Shown one piece after another: positions 1-8,252 of a DNA stretch of 38,417 nucleotides (its first letter is position 1; every line of letters starts with the position of its first letter). The notes under the pieces were generated by a model, which saw only the letters and a program-made list of their open reading frames with translations, ran no database searches and had not been told where the DNA came from. The translations under genes and the position numbers were made by a program. This stretch comes from an uncultured Tissierellia bacterium (GTDB taxonomy: Bacteria; Bacillota; Clostridia; Tissierellales; Peptoniphilaceae), in NCBI GenBank assembly GCA_902489145.1, contig CABTYV010000007.1, positions 1 to 38,417 on the forward strand. Reading direction: 5' to 3'.

Positions 1-225
1 ATCTACTCTCTGGTGGGGTCCGCCAATGTGGACGAACGGTCCTTCTCCCTCAATTTCGAAGCTTCCGAAATGGTTTATTCCAGCGAGGTGAACCAAATCC
101 TTCGCCAGGCCTTTGAGCAGGATCAAGCGAATTCGACCCTGATTACCCCGGAGCGCTGGGCCAAACGGCCCCTTCGCTACAAAATCCTATCACCCGTTTG
201 CCGGCTCTTTGCCCCCATCCTTTAA
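1..225 (+). CDS. cls: Cardiolipin synthase, C-terminal fragment (5' end outside window)
   Basis: The open frame runs in from the left edge, so only the last 74 residues are visible. They carry the end of a second phospholipase D (HKD) motif: GSANVDERSF followed by SLNFE. The GS-x-N-x-D-x-RS-F-x-LNFE pattern is characteristic of bacterial cardiolipin synthases, which join two phosphatidylglycerols at the membrane to give cardiolipin and glycerol. The His and Lys of this HKD motif lie upstream of the window. The tail after the motif (VNQILRQAF, then a basic KRPLRYK stretch) matches the short C-terminal segment of the family. A start at the internal GTG (position 13) would cut the motif and is not credible. 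Another PLD-family phosphatidyltransferase cannot be excluded from the fragment alone. Confidence 0.85.
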   Translation: MYSLVGSANVDERSFSLNFEASEMVYSSEVNQILRQAFEQDQANSTLITPERWAKRPLRYKILSPVCRLFAPIL

Positions 226-251
226 CTATTCCATTGCGAAAGGAGTTTGCC

Positions 252-767
252 ATGGAAACGCGTCATCCTTTTCGAACGGGGAGTTTGATCCTCAGCGTCC
301 TTTTTGTCCTGCTTTGGTCTGTTTGTGGTTTTGTCCTGGCCTCTGCGCTTTCTGCGGGATGGCTGTCCGGCCTCTCCACCTACCTGCTCTATGAGCGGAT
401 CACCTGGGGGCTCTATGCCCTGAGCCTCTTATTTACCTTTCTTTATGTTTTATCAGCCCTGCTGGACCCTTCCATACCGGGTTATCTGTTGCTGCTCTCT
501 TTGGCAGCGGCCTTCTTTCTCTTCTTCTCGATCCTGCCGGCCATCCTGCATTTTCAAGTTTTTTTTCAAAACCCGGCCCAGCTCAAGGACCTGTTAGCCG
601 AGGATGGCTATCGCTTTCTCCTCTCCAGTGCGCGGGTATCCGCTCTGATTTATCTTTTTTTGTCCCTGGTGGGTCTGATCTTCTTTCGGTCGGACCAGGA
701 AAACAAGCCGTTAGAAAAGAAAGAGGAAATGCCCGACCCGGTTGAAACAGATGATTCAGTCCATTAA
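252..767 (+). CDS. Small integral membrane protein, unknown function
   Basis: This encodes 171 residues from the ATG preceded by AGGAG (about 7 nt away). An upstream in-frame ATG at 198 lies inside the cardiolipin synthase gene and has no ribosome site. There are four hydrophobic segments, at roughly residues 9-33, 49-67, 75-97 and 124-143, and the tail is short, charged and acidic. I recognise no family motif. It follows the cardiolipin synthase gene by 26 nt and is followed by a clear terminator, so it probably shares that transcript. A role at the membrane is all that can be inferred. Confidence 0.8.
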   Translation: METRHPFRTGSLILSVLFVLLWSVCGFVLASALSAGWLSGLSTYLLYERITWGLYALSLLFTFLYVLSALLDPSIPGYLLLLSLAAAFFLFFSILPAILHFQVFFQNPAQLKDLLAEDGYRFLLSSARVSALIYLFLSLVGLIFFRSDQENKPLEKKEEMPDPVETDDSVH

Positions 768-807
768 CCCTTTGAAGCGCGTCAGGGTCTAATTGCAAAA
801 AAATATC

Positions 808-834
808 AAAGGACCTTTCATAGGTCCTTTTTAT
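808..834 (+). terminator. Rho-independent terminator after the membrane protein gene
   Basis: A perfect 9-bp stem (AAAGGACCT / AGGTCCTTT) with loop TTCAT is followed by TTTATTT. It closes the transcript of the first two genes, and its tail abuts the Rex operator. Confidence 0.85.
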
Positions 835-852
835 TTAGTAAACTATTCACAA
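835..852 (+). promoter_or_regulatory. Probable Rex operator (autoregulation of rex)
   Basis: The 18-mer TTAGTAAACTATTCACAA matches the Rex consensus TTGTGAA-N4-TTCACAA. The right half-site is perfect (7/7) and the left half matches 4/7, with the correct N4 spacer. It sits about 60 nt upstream of the rex start. Rex proteins commonly bind such sites in their own promoters and leave when NADH rises. The match is seen in the sequence; binding is inferred. Confidence 0.65.
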
Positions 853-911
853 GGGGTCCCTTCGAGCGAATACCCCTGGATCTACCGGTTTTGGAGAAAG
901 GAATCTCAGAG

Positions 912-1550
912 ATGAAAAAAATTTCAAAGGCGGTTGTACGTCGCCTGCCCAAATATTATCGCTATTTATCCTATTTGGCAGAGCGGGGGGAGGAGCGGAT
1001 TTCCTCGGCCGAGCTCAGCGAGATCACAGGCTTTACCGCCTCTCAGATTCGACAGGACCTCAACCACTTTGGGGGCTTTGGCCAGCAGGGCTTCGGCTAC
1101 CGGGTGTCGGCCTTGCGCGACCAGGTAGCAGCCATCATTGGCCTGGAGTCTCGACAGAGGCTGGGCATCGTAGGGATTGGCCATCTGGGGGAAGCCATTG
1201 CCAACTCCAATCTATTCACGAATGATGATTATGAACTGATTGCCCTTTTTGACGCGGATCCGAACAAGGTGGGGACCAGCTTTTCGGGCCATACGATCCA
1301 TTCCGTGGCCGATCTTGAAGGGATCATCCGGGAGGAGGCCCTGGATATTTTGATCATCACCACGCCCTCTGCGGTGGCGCAGGAGCTGGCCGACCGGGCG
1401 GGTCGGGCGGGCATCAAGGGCATCTGGAATTTTGCCTTGTATGATATTCATCTGCCGGAGGGGGTCGTTTTGGAAAATGTCTATCTGGAGGAAAGCCTCC
1501 ACACCCTGACCTACTACATCCACCATCCCGACCACTACCAGGGGGCCTAG
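912..1550 (+). CDS. rex: Redox-sensing transcriptional repressor Rex
   Basis: The protein has 212 residues, the usual length. I chose the ATG at 912 (MKKISKAVVRRLPKYYRYL) because GGAGAAAGGA lies about 10 nt upstream and the family starts there; a TTG at 891 would add seven untypical residues. The N-terminal winged helix (about residues 1-75) contains TASQIRQDLNHFG and GFGY, which contact DNA and the domain hinge. A Rossmann fold follows with the dinucleotide-binding GIVGIGHLGEAI (85-96). Rex senses the NADH/NAD+ ratio as a dimer and represses fermentative and redox genes when NADH is low. A candidate operator lies upstream at 835-852. An ABC-F gene follows after 31 nt, an adjacency also known from the B. 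subtilis ydiF/rex region. Confidence 0.96.
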   Translation: MKKISKAVVRRLPKYYRYLSYLAERGEERISSAELSEITGFTASQIRQDLNHFGGFGQQGFGYRVSALRDQVAAIIGLESRQRLGIVGIGHLGEAIANSNLFTNDDYELIALFDADPNKVGTSFSGHTIHSVADLEGIIREEALDILIITTPSAVAQELADRAGRAGIKGIWNFALYDIHLPEGVVLENVYLEESLHTLTYYIHHPDHYQGA

Positions 1551-1581
1551 CAACGGCCCCGTACCTTCAGTTAGGAATCCT

Positions 1582-3519
1582 ATGGCTGTTTTAACCGTTC
1601 AAAATCTGGAAAAATCCTTTGGGATCAAACCCATTTTGAAGGACGTATCCTTTCAGATCAACCCAGGGGATAAGGTGGGCGTGATTGGCGGCAATGGGGC
1701 GGGCAAGACCACCCTTTTTCGCCTCTTGGTAGGGGAAGAGCCGGCTGATGCGGGATCCATCAATCTCAAAGGGGACATCCGCTTGGGCTACCTCAAGCAA
1801 AACGTACACATTGAATCGGAAGAGAGCCTCTTTGAGGAGTGTAAAAAAGGCTATTGGCGCGCCTTTCAAATCGCCGACCGCCTCCGCGCGTTGGAGGAGG
1901 AGATGGGCCAGTCGCTGAGCAAGGAAGCCCTGAGCCGGGTGATGAGCGACTACCAGCGGTTGACGGAGGAGTTTGAGGCGGAAGGGGGCCTTGCCTATGC
2001 TTCTGAGATCCGGGGGATCCTCAAAGGCATGGGCTTTGACGAGGATCAATTTGATCTTCCGGTCAATGTGCTTTCGGGTGGGGAGAAATCGCGCCTGGAA
2101 CTGGCCGTCATGCTCTGCGGGCGACCGGACCTCCTGCTCCTTGATGAGCCGACCAACCATCTGGATATGCAGGCGATCGAATTTTTAGAGGGCTTCCTGA
2201 GCGGCTTTCGGGGGGCCATGCTCCTGATTTCCCATGACCGATATTTTTTAGACCGGATTTGTGATCATATTTTTTTGGTGGACCATCATAGGCTGACCAG
2301 CTATGACTGTGGCTACCGGGCCTATACGAAAAGGCGGGCCAAGGATTTGGAAATTCTCCGCCATGCCTATAAAAATCAGCAGGAGGAGATTGCCCGTCAA
2401 AAGGAAATCATTGAGCGTTTGTCCAAGCTGGGGGGATCGAAGCGCAAGCGGGGCATTGCCCAATCGCGGTCCCGACAAAAGCTGCTGGACAAGATGACCC
2501 TGGTCGAGGCACCGCCCGAGGAGCGCGCGCACATGCACCTCAAGCTCACCCCTCGCTACGAGTCGGGCGAGGACGTATTGGCGGTCAAGGACCTGTCCAA
2601 GTCCTTTTCGGATCGTCCGCTTTTTCAGGGGGTGGATTTCTACCTGGGGAAGGGATGGAAGGTCGGGCTCGTGGGGGAAAATGGGGTCGGGAAGACCACC
2701 CTGTTCCGGATTTTGCTGGACCGGATGGCCGCCGACTCGGGACAAGTCCAGTTTGGTTCGTCGGTGAAGATCGCTTATTACGATCAGGAGCAGCAAAACC
2801 TTTCCGACGAAAAAACGGTGATCGATGAGTTTTGGGATGCCTATCCTCATATGGACCATTATTGGGTCCGGTCCAACCTGGCCAAGTTTCAGTTTATTGG
2901 CGATGAGATTTTCCGCCTGGTGGGGGACCTGTCGGGTGGAGAAAAGTCCCGACTGGCCCTGCTCAAGCTCATGCTTTCGAAGGCCAACCTCCTGCTTTTG
3001 GATGAGCCGACCAACCATCTGGATATTGAGAGCCGGGAGATTTTAGAAGAGGCGCTTCTGGACTATGAAGGGACCGTCCTGGTGATTTCCCATGATCGCT
3101 ATTTTCTCAACCATGTTTGTGATCACATCTTCCATTTGACGGCGGAGGGGATGCATTGCTCCCTGGGCAATTATGACGCCTATCTGGCGGAGGGAAGTCA
3201 GGAAGCTCAGACGGAAGCGTCCGCCGGCTCCCTGACGAAGACGCAGGAAAAGAAGCTAAAAAAACAAAATAAGGCGCGACAAAAGGAGAAGCGTCAGCTG
3301 GCGGCCCAGCTGCGCGCCCTCGATGCGACCATTGAAGACTTGCAGAAAAAGGCAAAAGCCCTGCAGGAGCAGGCAGTCGATCCAGCTATTTATGAGGATT
3401 ATGAACAGGCCCTGGCCATTCATGACCGCCTCTTGCATACCCAGGAGATGATAGAACAAAAAACGGATGAATGGTTGGCCCTTTCAGTTGCCCTGGAAGA
3501 GCAGGAAGGAGAGGATTAG
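1582..3519 (+). CDS. ABC-F family ATPase (YdiF/Uup type)
   Basis: This is a 645-residue soluble protein with two ABC ATPase domains and no membrane segments. Domain 1 has Walker A GGNGAGKTT (about 36-44), signature LSGGEKSR and Walker B LLLLDEPTNHLD (about 163-194). Domain 2 has GENGVGKTT (about 365) and a second LSGGEKSR / LLLLDEPTNHLD set (about 450-482). The basic linker between them is the position of the P-site tRNA interaction motif in ABC-F proteins. The charged coiled-coil C terminus (about 545-640) is typical of YdiF/Uup members. ABC-F proteins act on the ribosome as translation factors or antibiotic-protection proteins. The vertical-looking context beside rex favours a housekeeping role over resistance. 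The GDPD-like gene begins 1 nt after its stop. Confidence 0.93.
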   Translation: MAVLTVQNLEKSFGIKPILKDVSFQINPGDKVGVIGGNGAGKTTLFRLLVGEEPADAGSINLKGDIRLGYLKQNVHIESEESLFEECKKGYWRAFQIADRLRALEEEMGQSLSKEALSRVMSDYQRLTEEFEAEGGLAYASEIRGILKGMGFDEDQFDLPVNVLSGGEKSRLELAVMLCGRPDLLLLDEPTNHLDMQAIEFLEGFLSGFRGAMLLISHDRYFLDRICDHIFLVDHHRLTSYDCGYRAYTKRRAKDLEILRHAYKNQQEEIARQKEIIERLSKLGGSKRKRGIAQSRSRQKLLDKMTLVEAPPEERAHMHLKLTPRYESGEDVLAVKDLSKSFSDRPLFQGVDFYLGKGWKVGLVGENGVGKTTLFRILLDRMAADSGQVQFGSSVKIAYYDQEQQNLSDEKTVIDEFWDAYPHMDHYWVRSNLAKFQFIGDEIFRLVGDLSGGEKSRLALLKLMLSKANLLLLDEPTNHLDIESREILEEALLDYEGTVLVISHDRYFLNHVCDHIFHLTAEGMHCSLGNYDAYLAEGSQEAQTEASAGSLTKTQEKKLKKQNKARQKEKRQLAAQLRALDATIEDLQKKAKALQEQAVDPAIYEDYEQALAIHDRLLHTQEMIEQKTDEWLALSVALEEQEGED

Positions 3520-3520
3520 G

Positions 3521-4456
3521 ATGAAGGTGATTGCCTATCGGGGAGTCGACAAAACGGTTCCTGAAAATACTTTACAGGCCTTTCGGGAGGCGATCCTAGA
3601 GGGGGCGGAGGTCATCCAGCTGGATGTACATTTTTCCCGTGACCGCAAGCTGGTCGTCTTTCATGATGACTCAGAATCGCGCATGATTGAGGGAGTGGGT
3701 TTTGTCCGTCACCATACCCTTGATGAGCTCCAGTCCTACGCCTTTAAGAATTTCAGCAAGTCGGATATTCATATTCCGTCCCTGGAGGAATATCTGGAAT
3801 GGGCCAAAGACTTACCCCATCAAACCATTATTCACCTGAAGAACAACCACTTTCTCTATCCCGGCATGGAGGAGGCGGTCTATCGGATGGTCGAAGCCTT
3901 CGACCTATTGGACCGGGTGGTGATCGCCTCGAGTCGGACCTCCTCCCTTCGAATTTTACGTAATTTAAATCCGGATCTGGCCCTGGCCCGCATGTGCGAC
4001 ATTCTGGAGGAAAATTTTTCGGAGCAAATCGACGAGCTGGAGCTTCAGGCCGTGATTGCCAATCGCATGATCCTCACCCAGTCCTTTGTGGATCAGCTCC
4101 ATGATCATCATCTGGCGCTTTGGACCTATGTGGTAAACGATCAGGCGAGTCTGGACCGGGTTCAATCCTTTGGCGCAGAAGGGGTTTTGACTCGGGATGT
4201 CGCCCACATCCGAAAGCTGCTCGGGGAGGCCAATCCCTATGACAAGGGAGTGCTCGCCCAGGCAAAGGACATCGAAAATGAAGAGGAAGTATCCGTCATC
4301 ACCAACGGTAGGGTCCGCTTCCAACTGGGCAAAAAGAAGAAACAAAAATCAAAAGGAGGCTTCCTGGGGATTGTGCTCTCCATGATTGTCTCCATCGGAG
4401 CCTCTGCGCTGGCGGCCTTTTTGGTCATGAAGCTGGTTGGCCGTTTTTTGAAGTAG
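3521..4456 (+). CDS. Degenerate GDPD-like protein with C-terminal membrane anchor
   Basis: The protein has 311 residues. The ATG at 3521 follows AGGAAGGAGAGG and starts 1 nt after the ABC-F stop; the longer frame from 3467 lies inside that gene. The fold is that of glycerophosphodiester phosphodiesterase: a PENTLQAF motif (14-21), DVHFSRD, VVFHDD (46-50) and a later VLTRD segment. However, the usual HRG catalytic motif reads AYRG (Tyr6), the E-x-D metal pair reads QLD (Gln33), and the later Glu metal ligand position reads HLK (His105). Only Asp35 and His48 remain of the five residues normally used. A lysine-rich stretch (KKKKQKSK) precedes one hydrophobic segment (about 280-303), so the domain is probably cytoplasmic and tail-anchored. 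It is probably a pseudoenzyme that binds a lipid head group or protein. Reduced or altered catalysis remains possible. Confidence 0.85.
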   Translation: MKVIAYRGVDKTVPENTLQAFREAILEGAEVIQLDVHFSRDRKLVVFHDDSESRMIEGVGFVRHHTLDELQSYAFKNFSKSDIHIPSLEEYLEWAKDLPHQTIIHLKNNHFLYPGMEEAVYRMVEAFDLLDRVVIASSRTSSLRILRNLNPDLALARMCDILEENFSEQIDELELQAVIANRMILTQSFVDQLHDHHLALWTYVVNDQASLDRVQSFGAEGVLTRDVAHIRKLLGEANPYDKGVLAQAKDIENEEEVSVITNGRVRFQLGKKKKQKSKGGFLGIVLSMIVSIGASALAAFLVMKLVGRFLK

Positions 4457-4507
4457 GGGCCTTCTGAGCCTGCCCCATGCCCACGATTTTTTTCAAAACT
4501 GTATGCA

Positions 4508-4536
4508 AGCCTCTTTCCTCGGAAAGGGGCTTTTTC
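4508..4536 (+). terminator. Rho-independent terminator of the rex-ABC-F-GDPD operon
   Basis: AGCCTCTTTCC pairs with GGAAAGGGGCT (one G-T pair) around a very short loop and is followed by TTTTTC. It lies 51 nt after the GDPD-like stop and just before the CIRCE element. Confidence 0.75.
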
Positions 4537-4546
4537 TTGGTCAAGA

Positions 4547-4573
4547 TTAGCACTCGTCGATGGAGAGTGATAT
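4547..4573 (+). promoter_or_regulatory. CIRCE element (HrcA operator)
   Basis: The sequence reads TTAGCACTC, nine bases, then GAGTGATAT. The CIRCE consensus is TTAGCACTC-N9-GAGTGCTAA, so the left arm is perfect and the right arm matches 7/9 with exact spacing. HrcA binds CIRCE and represses chaperone operons until heat shock. It stands about 80 nt before the J-domain/clpB operon. A possible overlapping promoter uses TTAGCA (4547-4552) and TATATT (4571-4576), 18 nt apart, which would place the operator across the -35 to -10 region. Confidence 0.85.
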
Positions 4574-4590
4574 ATTTCTTTGGGAAAGCC

Positions 4591-4618
4591 TTGATTTAGG
4601 GGATAGGCATGGTATAAT
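4591..4618 (+). promoter_or_regulatory. SigA-type promoter for the J-domain/clpB operon
   Basis: TTGATT (-35) and a perfect TATAAT (-10, 4613-4618) are separated by 16 nt. The start codon at 4654 follows about 35 nt later. CIRCE ends 17 nt upstream of the -35 box, so HrcA would block entry to this promoter or act on the alternative promoter within CIRCE. Confidence 0.65.
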
Positions 4619-4653
4619 AGGGATAGGTCAAAGATGGTCAAAAGGAGGCGGCT

Positions 4654-5604
4654 TTGGAATATAAAGATTACTATAAGACGCTCGGGGTGGAGAAGACAGC
4701 CAGCCAGGCAGATATTAAAAAAGCCTATCGCAGGCTGGCGAAAAAATACCATCCGGACTTACATCCGGGCGATGCCCACCGGGCGGAACAATTTAAAAAT
4801 ATTAATGAAGCCTATGAGGTACTGGGCGATGCTGAAAAAAGGAGCAAATACGACCAGTTTGGCGACGGCTATTCCTTTCAGGGCGGGCAGAATTTTGATC
4901 CGAGCGATTTTGGATTTACGGGCTTCTCTCAGGGGCAACAGGCAGGCAGCTATACCTATACCACCACGGGCCAGGCGGGCGGTTTTTCCGACTTTTTCGA
5001 TCTGATCTTTGGGGGGCGGGGCTTCTCCAAGGGCGGTAAAAGCGGGTTTTCCGCAGCAGATTTGGGCGATTTTTCAAAATCCGATCGCCACCGCGCCACT
5101 CGCCCCCAGGCGCCCCACTACAAAGGTCAACTGGACCTGAGCCTGCAGGAGGCTTTTACTGGCGGGGAGAAATCACTCTCGTTTACGGTAGAGGGGCAGC
5201 AGAAGGAAGGGGTGGTCAAATGGCCGGCCGGCATTCAGGACGGACAAAAGATTAAAATCAGGGGGCAGCGTTTTGGCCTCGAAGGGACGCTCTATCTGAA
5301 GGTAAGGATTCATAGCGAGGTCGAGATCCAGGGCCTGGACCTGATTCAGGACCTGAGCCTCCCGCCCTGGACGGCCTATCTGGGCGGTCAGGTGGCCGTT
5401 CAAACACTGCAAGGAAAAATCAAGGTCAAGGTGCCCAAGGGGGCCAGCTCCGGGCTTAAGATCCGGATTCCGGCCCAGGGCTACCGAGATCGCCAGGGCA
5501 AGCGGGGCGATCTCTACCTGCGCGTCATGATCCAAAATCCGGCCTCTTTGCCGGCGGACCTGGAAGCGCTCTATCGACGTTTAGAAAAGAAGGATTCATT
5601 ATAA
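4654..5604 (+). CDS. J-domain co-chaperone, CbpA/class B type without zinc finger
   Basis: The protein has 316 residues and starts at TTG (4654), 5 nt after AAAGGAGG. The J domain spans about 1-70 with HPD at 33-35 (YHPDLHPGD) and the NEAYEVLGD / KRSKYDQFG segments. A Gly/Phe-rich region follows (about 70-150: FDPSDFGFTGF, DFFDLIFGGRGF). The C-terminal substrate-binding beta domains cover about 155-316. The four CxxCxGxG zinc repeats of classical DnaJ are absent, and the C-terminal domain starts directly with QLDLSLQEAF. J-domain proteins deliver substrates to DnaK and stimulate its ATPase. Its place before clpB behind a CIRCE element suggests that it feeds aggregated proteins to the DnaK-ClpB disaggregation route. 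No dnaK is present in this window. Confidence 0.92.
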   Translation: MEYKDYYKTLGVEKTASQADIKKAYRRLAKKYHPDLHPGDAHRAEQFKNINEAYEVLGDAEKRSKYDQFGDGYSFQGGQNFDPSDFGFTGFSQGQQAGSYTYTTTGQAGGFSDFFDLIFGGRGFSKGGKSGFSAADLGDFSKSDRHRATRPQAPHYKGQLDLSLQEAFTGGEKSLSFTVEGQQKEGVVKWPAGIQDGQKIKIRGQRFGLEGTLYLKVRIHSEVEIQGLDLIQDLSLPPWTAYLGGQVAVQTLQGKIKVKVPKGASSGLKIRIPAQGYRDRQGKRGDLYLRVMIQNPASLPADLEALYRRLEKKDSL

Positions 5605-5639
5605 AGAAAGCTTCTTCATGGGAAAGGAAGGAGGAAAAA

Positions 5640-8228
5640 ATGGAACAAAAGTTTACGCAAAAAAGCCTGGAGACCATCCAGGAGGCACAAAATGCAGCGA
5701 TCAAAAATGGCAATCCGGAGCTGACAGACCTGCACCTCCACCTGGCCCTGATTATGGATTCGGACAATATAATCAGTCGCGTGCTTCGCAGCATGGAGGT
5801 GCCCGAACGGCCCTACCGGTTGGCGGTGGAGCGGGCTGTGGACAACCTGCCGACCCAGTCGGGCCAGACGCAGGTGCTGCCTAATGCGGTGTTTCAAAAG
5901 ATCTTATTACAATCGGAGGACGTGGCCAAGCGTATGGGCGATGCCTACATTTCTCTGGAGCATCTCTACCTGGCCCTGCTGGGCGAAAAGCAAATTCCCT
6001 CGCAGACGCTTTTTCAGGATTTTCAGATTGACCGGACCGCGTTTCAAAAGAAGCTCTTAGAGATTCGGGGGTCGCGCAAGGTGACTACGGATCAGCCGGA
6101 GGAAAGCGAAGAGGTCCTGGAAAAATACGGCCGGGATCTGACCCAGGAGGCTCGTGCGGGCAAAGGCGACCCCATCATTGGCCGGGACGAGGAGATTCGA
6201 AATGTCATTCGCATCTTAACCAGGCGGACCAAGAACAATCCGGTCCTCATCGGAGAACCGGGCGTCGGGAAAACAGCTGTCGTTGAAGGGCTAGCCCAGC
6301 GGATCGTCAAGGGCGATGTACCGGGTCCGCTCAAAGAGGTCATGATCTACGAGTTGGATCTGGGCCTTTTGCTGGCGGGTGCGAAGTATCGGGGCCAGTT
6401 TGAAGAACGCCTCAAGGCCGTGCTTCAGAAGGTCGAAGAATCGGAAGGGCAGATCATCCTTTTCGTGGATGAGCTGCATCTGATCGTGGGGGCCGGTCGT
6501 ACCGACGGCGCCATGGATGCGTCCAACCTTATGAAGCCAGCCCTCTCCCGTGGGAAAATTCATGTGATTGGGGCCACCACGCTAAAGGAATACCGGGAAT
6601 ATATTGAAAAGGACGGGGCCCTGGAGCGGCGCTTCCAGAAGGTCCAGGTTGATGAGCCTTCTTTAGAAGACACGGTTTCGATCCTGCGCGGGATCAAGAG
6701 CAAGTATGAGCTCCATCACAGTCTAAGGATTTCGGACAATGCGGTGATTGCAGCGGCCACCCTATCGGATCGCTACATTACCGATCGCTTTTTGCCGGAC
6801 AAGGCCATTGACCTCATGGATGAGGCGGCGGCCATGGTGAGAACCGAGCTGGACTCCATGCCCCAGGACCTGGATGATCAGAGGCGGCGCATCCTGCAGC
6901 TGGAGATCGAAAAGGTGGCCCTGCAAAAGGAGTCGGATGAAGCCTCCAAAAAGCGCTTGTCCGAGCTGGAAGAAGAAATGGCCAATTTGAAGGATGCCTA
7001 CAACCAGGGCTTTATCACCTGGGAAAATAGTAAAAAAGCGCTGGAAAAACGGACGTCCATCAAAGAAGCGCTGGAAGAGGTGGACCACGAGATTGAAGAG
7101 GCAGAGCGCCATTATGATTATGAGAAGGCCTCGGCCCTTCGTTACGGCAGAAGAAATGAGCTGCGTCAAGCGCTCGAAGCGGCCAATCAAGCCCTGGAGG
7201 AGGAAGAGGACGCGGTCAAGGAGGAAGTGACGGAAAATGAGGTGGCCGAGGTGGTCTCGAAGTGGACGGGGATCCCGGTGGCCAAGCTTACAGCGTCGGA
7301 TAAGCAGAAGATCCTGCTTTTGCCCGACCGCCTAAAAGAGCGGGTGGTGGGCCAGGACCAGGCCGTAGCAGCGGTATCGGATGCCATCATCCGGGCCTCC
7401 TCCGGCCTCAAGGACGAGCGCCGGCCCATTGGCTCCTTCATCTTCCTGGGCCCGACCGGGGTCGGCAAGACGGAGCTGGCCAAGGCCTTGACTGAGGCGA
7501 TGTTCGATGATGAGCGCAATATGGTGCGGATCGATATGTCGGAGTATATGGAGAAATATTCGGTTTCCCGTCTGATCGGTTCGGCGCCTGGATATATTGG
7601 GTATGAAGAGGGCGGACAATTGACCGAGGCCGTTCGGCGCCATCCTTACAGTGTCGTCTTGTTTGATGAGGTGGAAAAGGCCCACCCGGATGTGTTTAAC
7701 CTCCTGCTCCAGGTCTTGGATGATGGGCGCCTGACCGATAACCAGGGGCGGACCGTGGATTTTAAAAACACCATCATCATTATGACCTCCAACCTCGGGG
7801 CCCAAGCGATTTTAGAGGGGATGGATGAGGAAGGGGATCTTTCCAAGGAAGCGGAGGCGGCTGTGCAAAATCGCCTGAAGGCGACCTTCCGTCCGGAGCT
7901 GCTCAACCGGATCGATGACATCATTCTTTTCCGAGCATTAGGAAAAAAAGAGATTTATGCCATCATCCAGAAGGAACTGAAAAAGATCGAGCATCGTTTG
8001 GTCCGTTTGGATATTCATCTTCAGGCAGAGGAGGGGGCCCTGGCCTATATCCTGCAAGAGGCCTATACGCCCCAGTACGGTGCTCGGCCCATTAAACGCT
8101 ATCTTCAGCGACACGTGGAGACCCTTTTGGGTAAAAAACTGCTGGCGGGAGAAATTCCGGAGGGCAGTCACGTGGTAATGAAGGCCGAAGAGACAGGATT
8201 GACCTTTCAAGTGGAAGAAGGCCAATAA
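5640..8228 (+). CDS. clpB: ATP-dependent disaggregase ClpB
   Basis: The protein has 862 residues, full length for ClpB. The ATG follows GGAAGGAGG with good spacing, 35 nt after the J-domain gene. The N-terminal repeat domain covers about 1-150. NBD1 has Walker A GEPGVGKT (about 203-210) and Walker B IILFVDELH. A coiled-coil middle domain (about 400-530), the mark of ClpB against ClpA/ClpC, includes the long charged LEEEMANLKDAYNQGF region. NBD2 has GPTGVGKT (about 602-609) and VVLFDEVEKAHPD. ClpB hexamers thread proteins out of aggregates with DnaK/DnaJ. There is no ClpP-docking loop to suggest a protease role. Regulation by HrcA via CIRCE is inferred; many low-GC Firmicutes instead use CtsR for clp genes. 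Confidence 0.97.
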   Translation: MEQKFTQKSLETIQEAQNAAIKNGNPELTDLHLHLALIMDSDNIISRVLRSMEVPERPYRLAVERAVDNLPTQSGQTQVLPNAVFQKILLQSEDVAKRMGDAYISLEHLYLALLGEKQIPSQTLFQDFQIDRTAFQKKLLEIRGSRKVTTDQPEESEEVLEKYGRDLTQEARAGKGDPIIGRDEEIRNVIRILTRRTKNNPVLIGEPGVGKTAVVEGLAQRIVKGDVPGPLKEVMIYELDLGLLLAGAKYRGQFEERLKAVLQKVEESEGQIILFVDELHLIVGAGRTDGAMDASNLMKPALSRGKIHVIGATTLKEYREYIEKDGALERRFQKVQVDEPSLEDTVSILRGIKSKYELHHSLRISDNAVIAAATLSDRYITDRFLPDKAIDLMDEAAAMVRTELDSMPQDLDDQRRRILQLEIEKVALQKESDEASKKRLSELEEEMANLKDAYNQGFITWENSKKALEKRTSIKEALEEVDHEIEEAERHYDYEKASALRYGRRNELRQALEAANQALEEEEDAVKEEVTENEVAEVVSKWTGIPVAKLTASDKQKILLLPDRLKERVVGQDQAVAAVSDAIIRASSGLKDERRPIGSFIFLGPTGVGKTELAKALTEAMFDDERNMVRIDMSEYMEKYSVSRLIGSAPGYIGYEEGGQLTEAVRRHPYSVVLFDEVEKAHPDVFNLLLQVLDDGRLTDNQGRTVDFKNTIIIMTSNLGAQAILEGMDEEGDLSKEAEAAVQNRLKATFRPELLNRIDDIILFRALGKKEIYAIIQKELKKIEHRLVRLDIHLQAEEGALAYILQEAYTPQYGARPIKRYLQRHVETLLGKKLLAGEIPEGSHVVMKAEETGLTFQVEEGQ

Positions 8229-8252
8229 TAAAAAATTGATCGGGAGGAAAAC

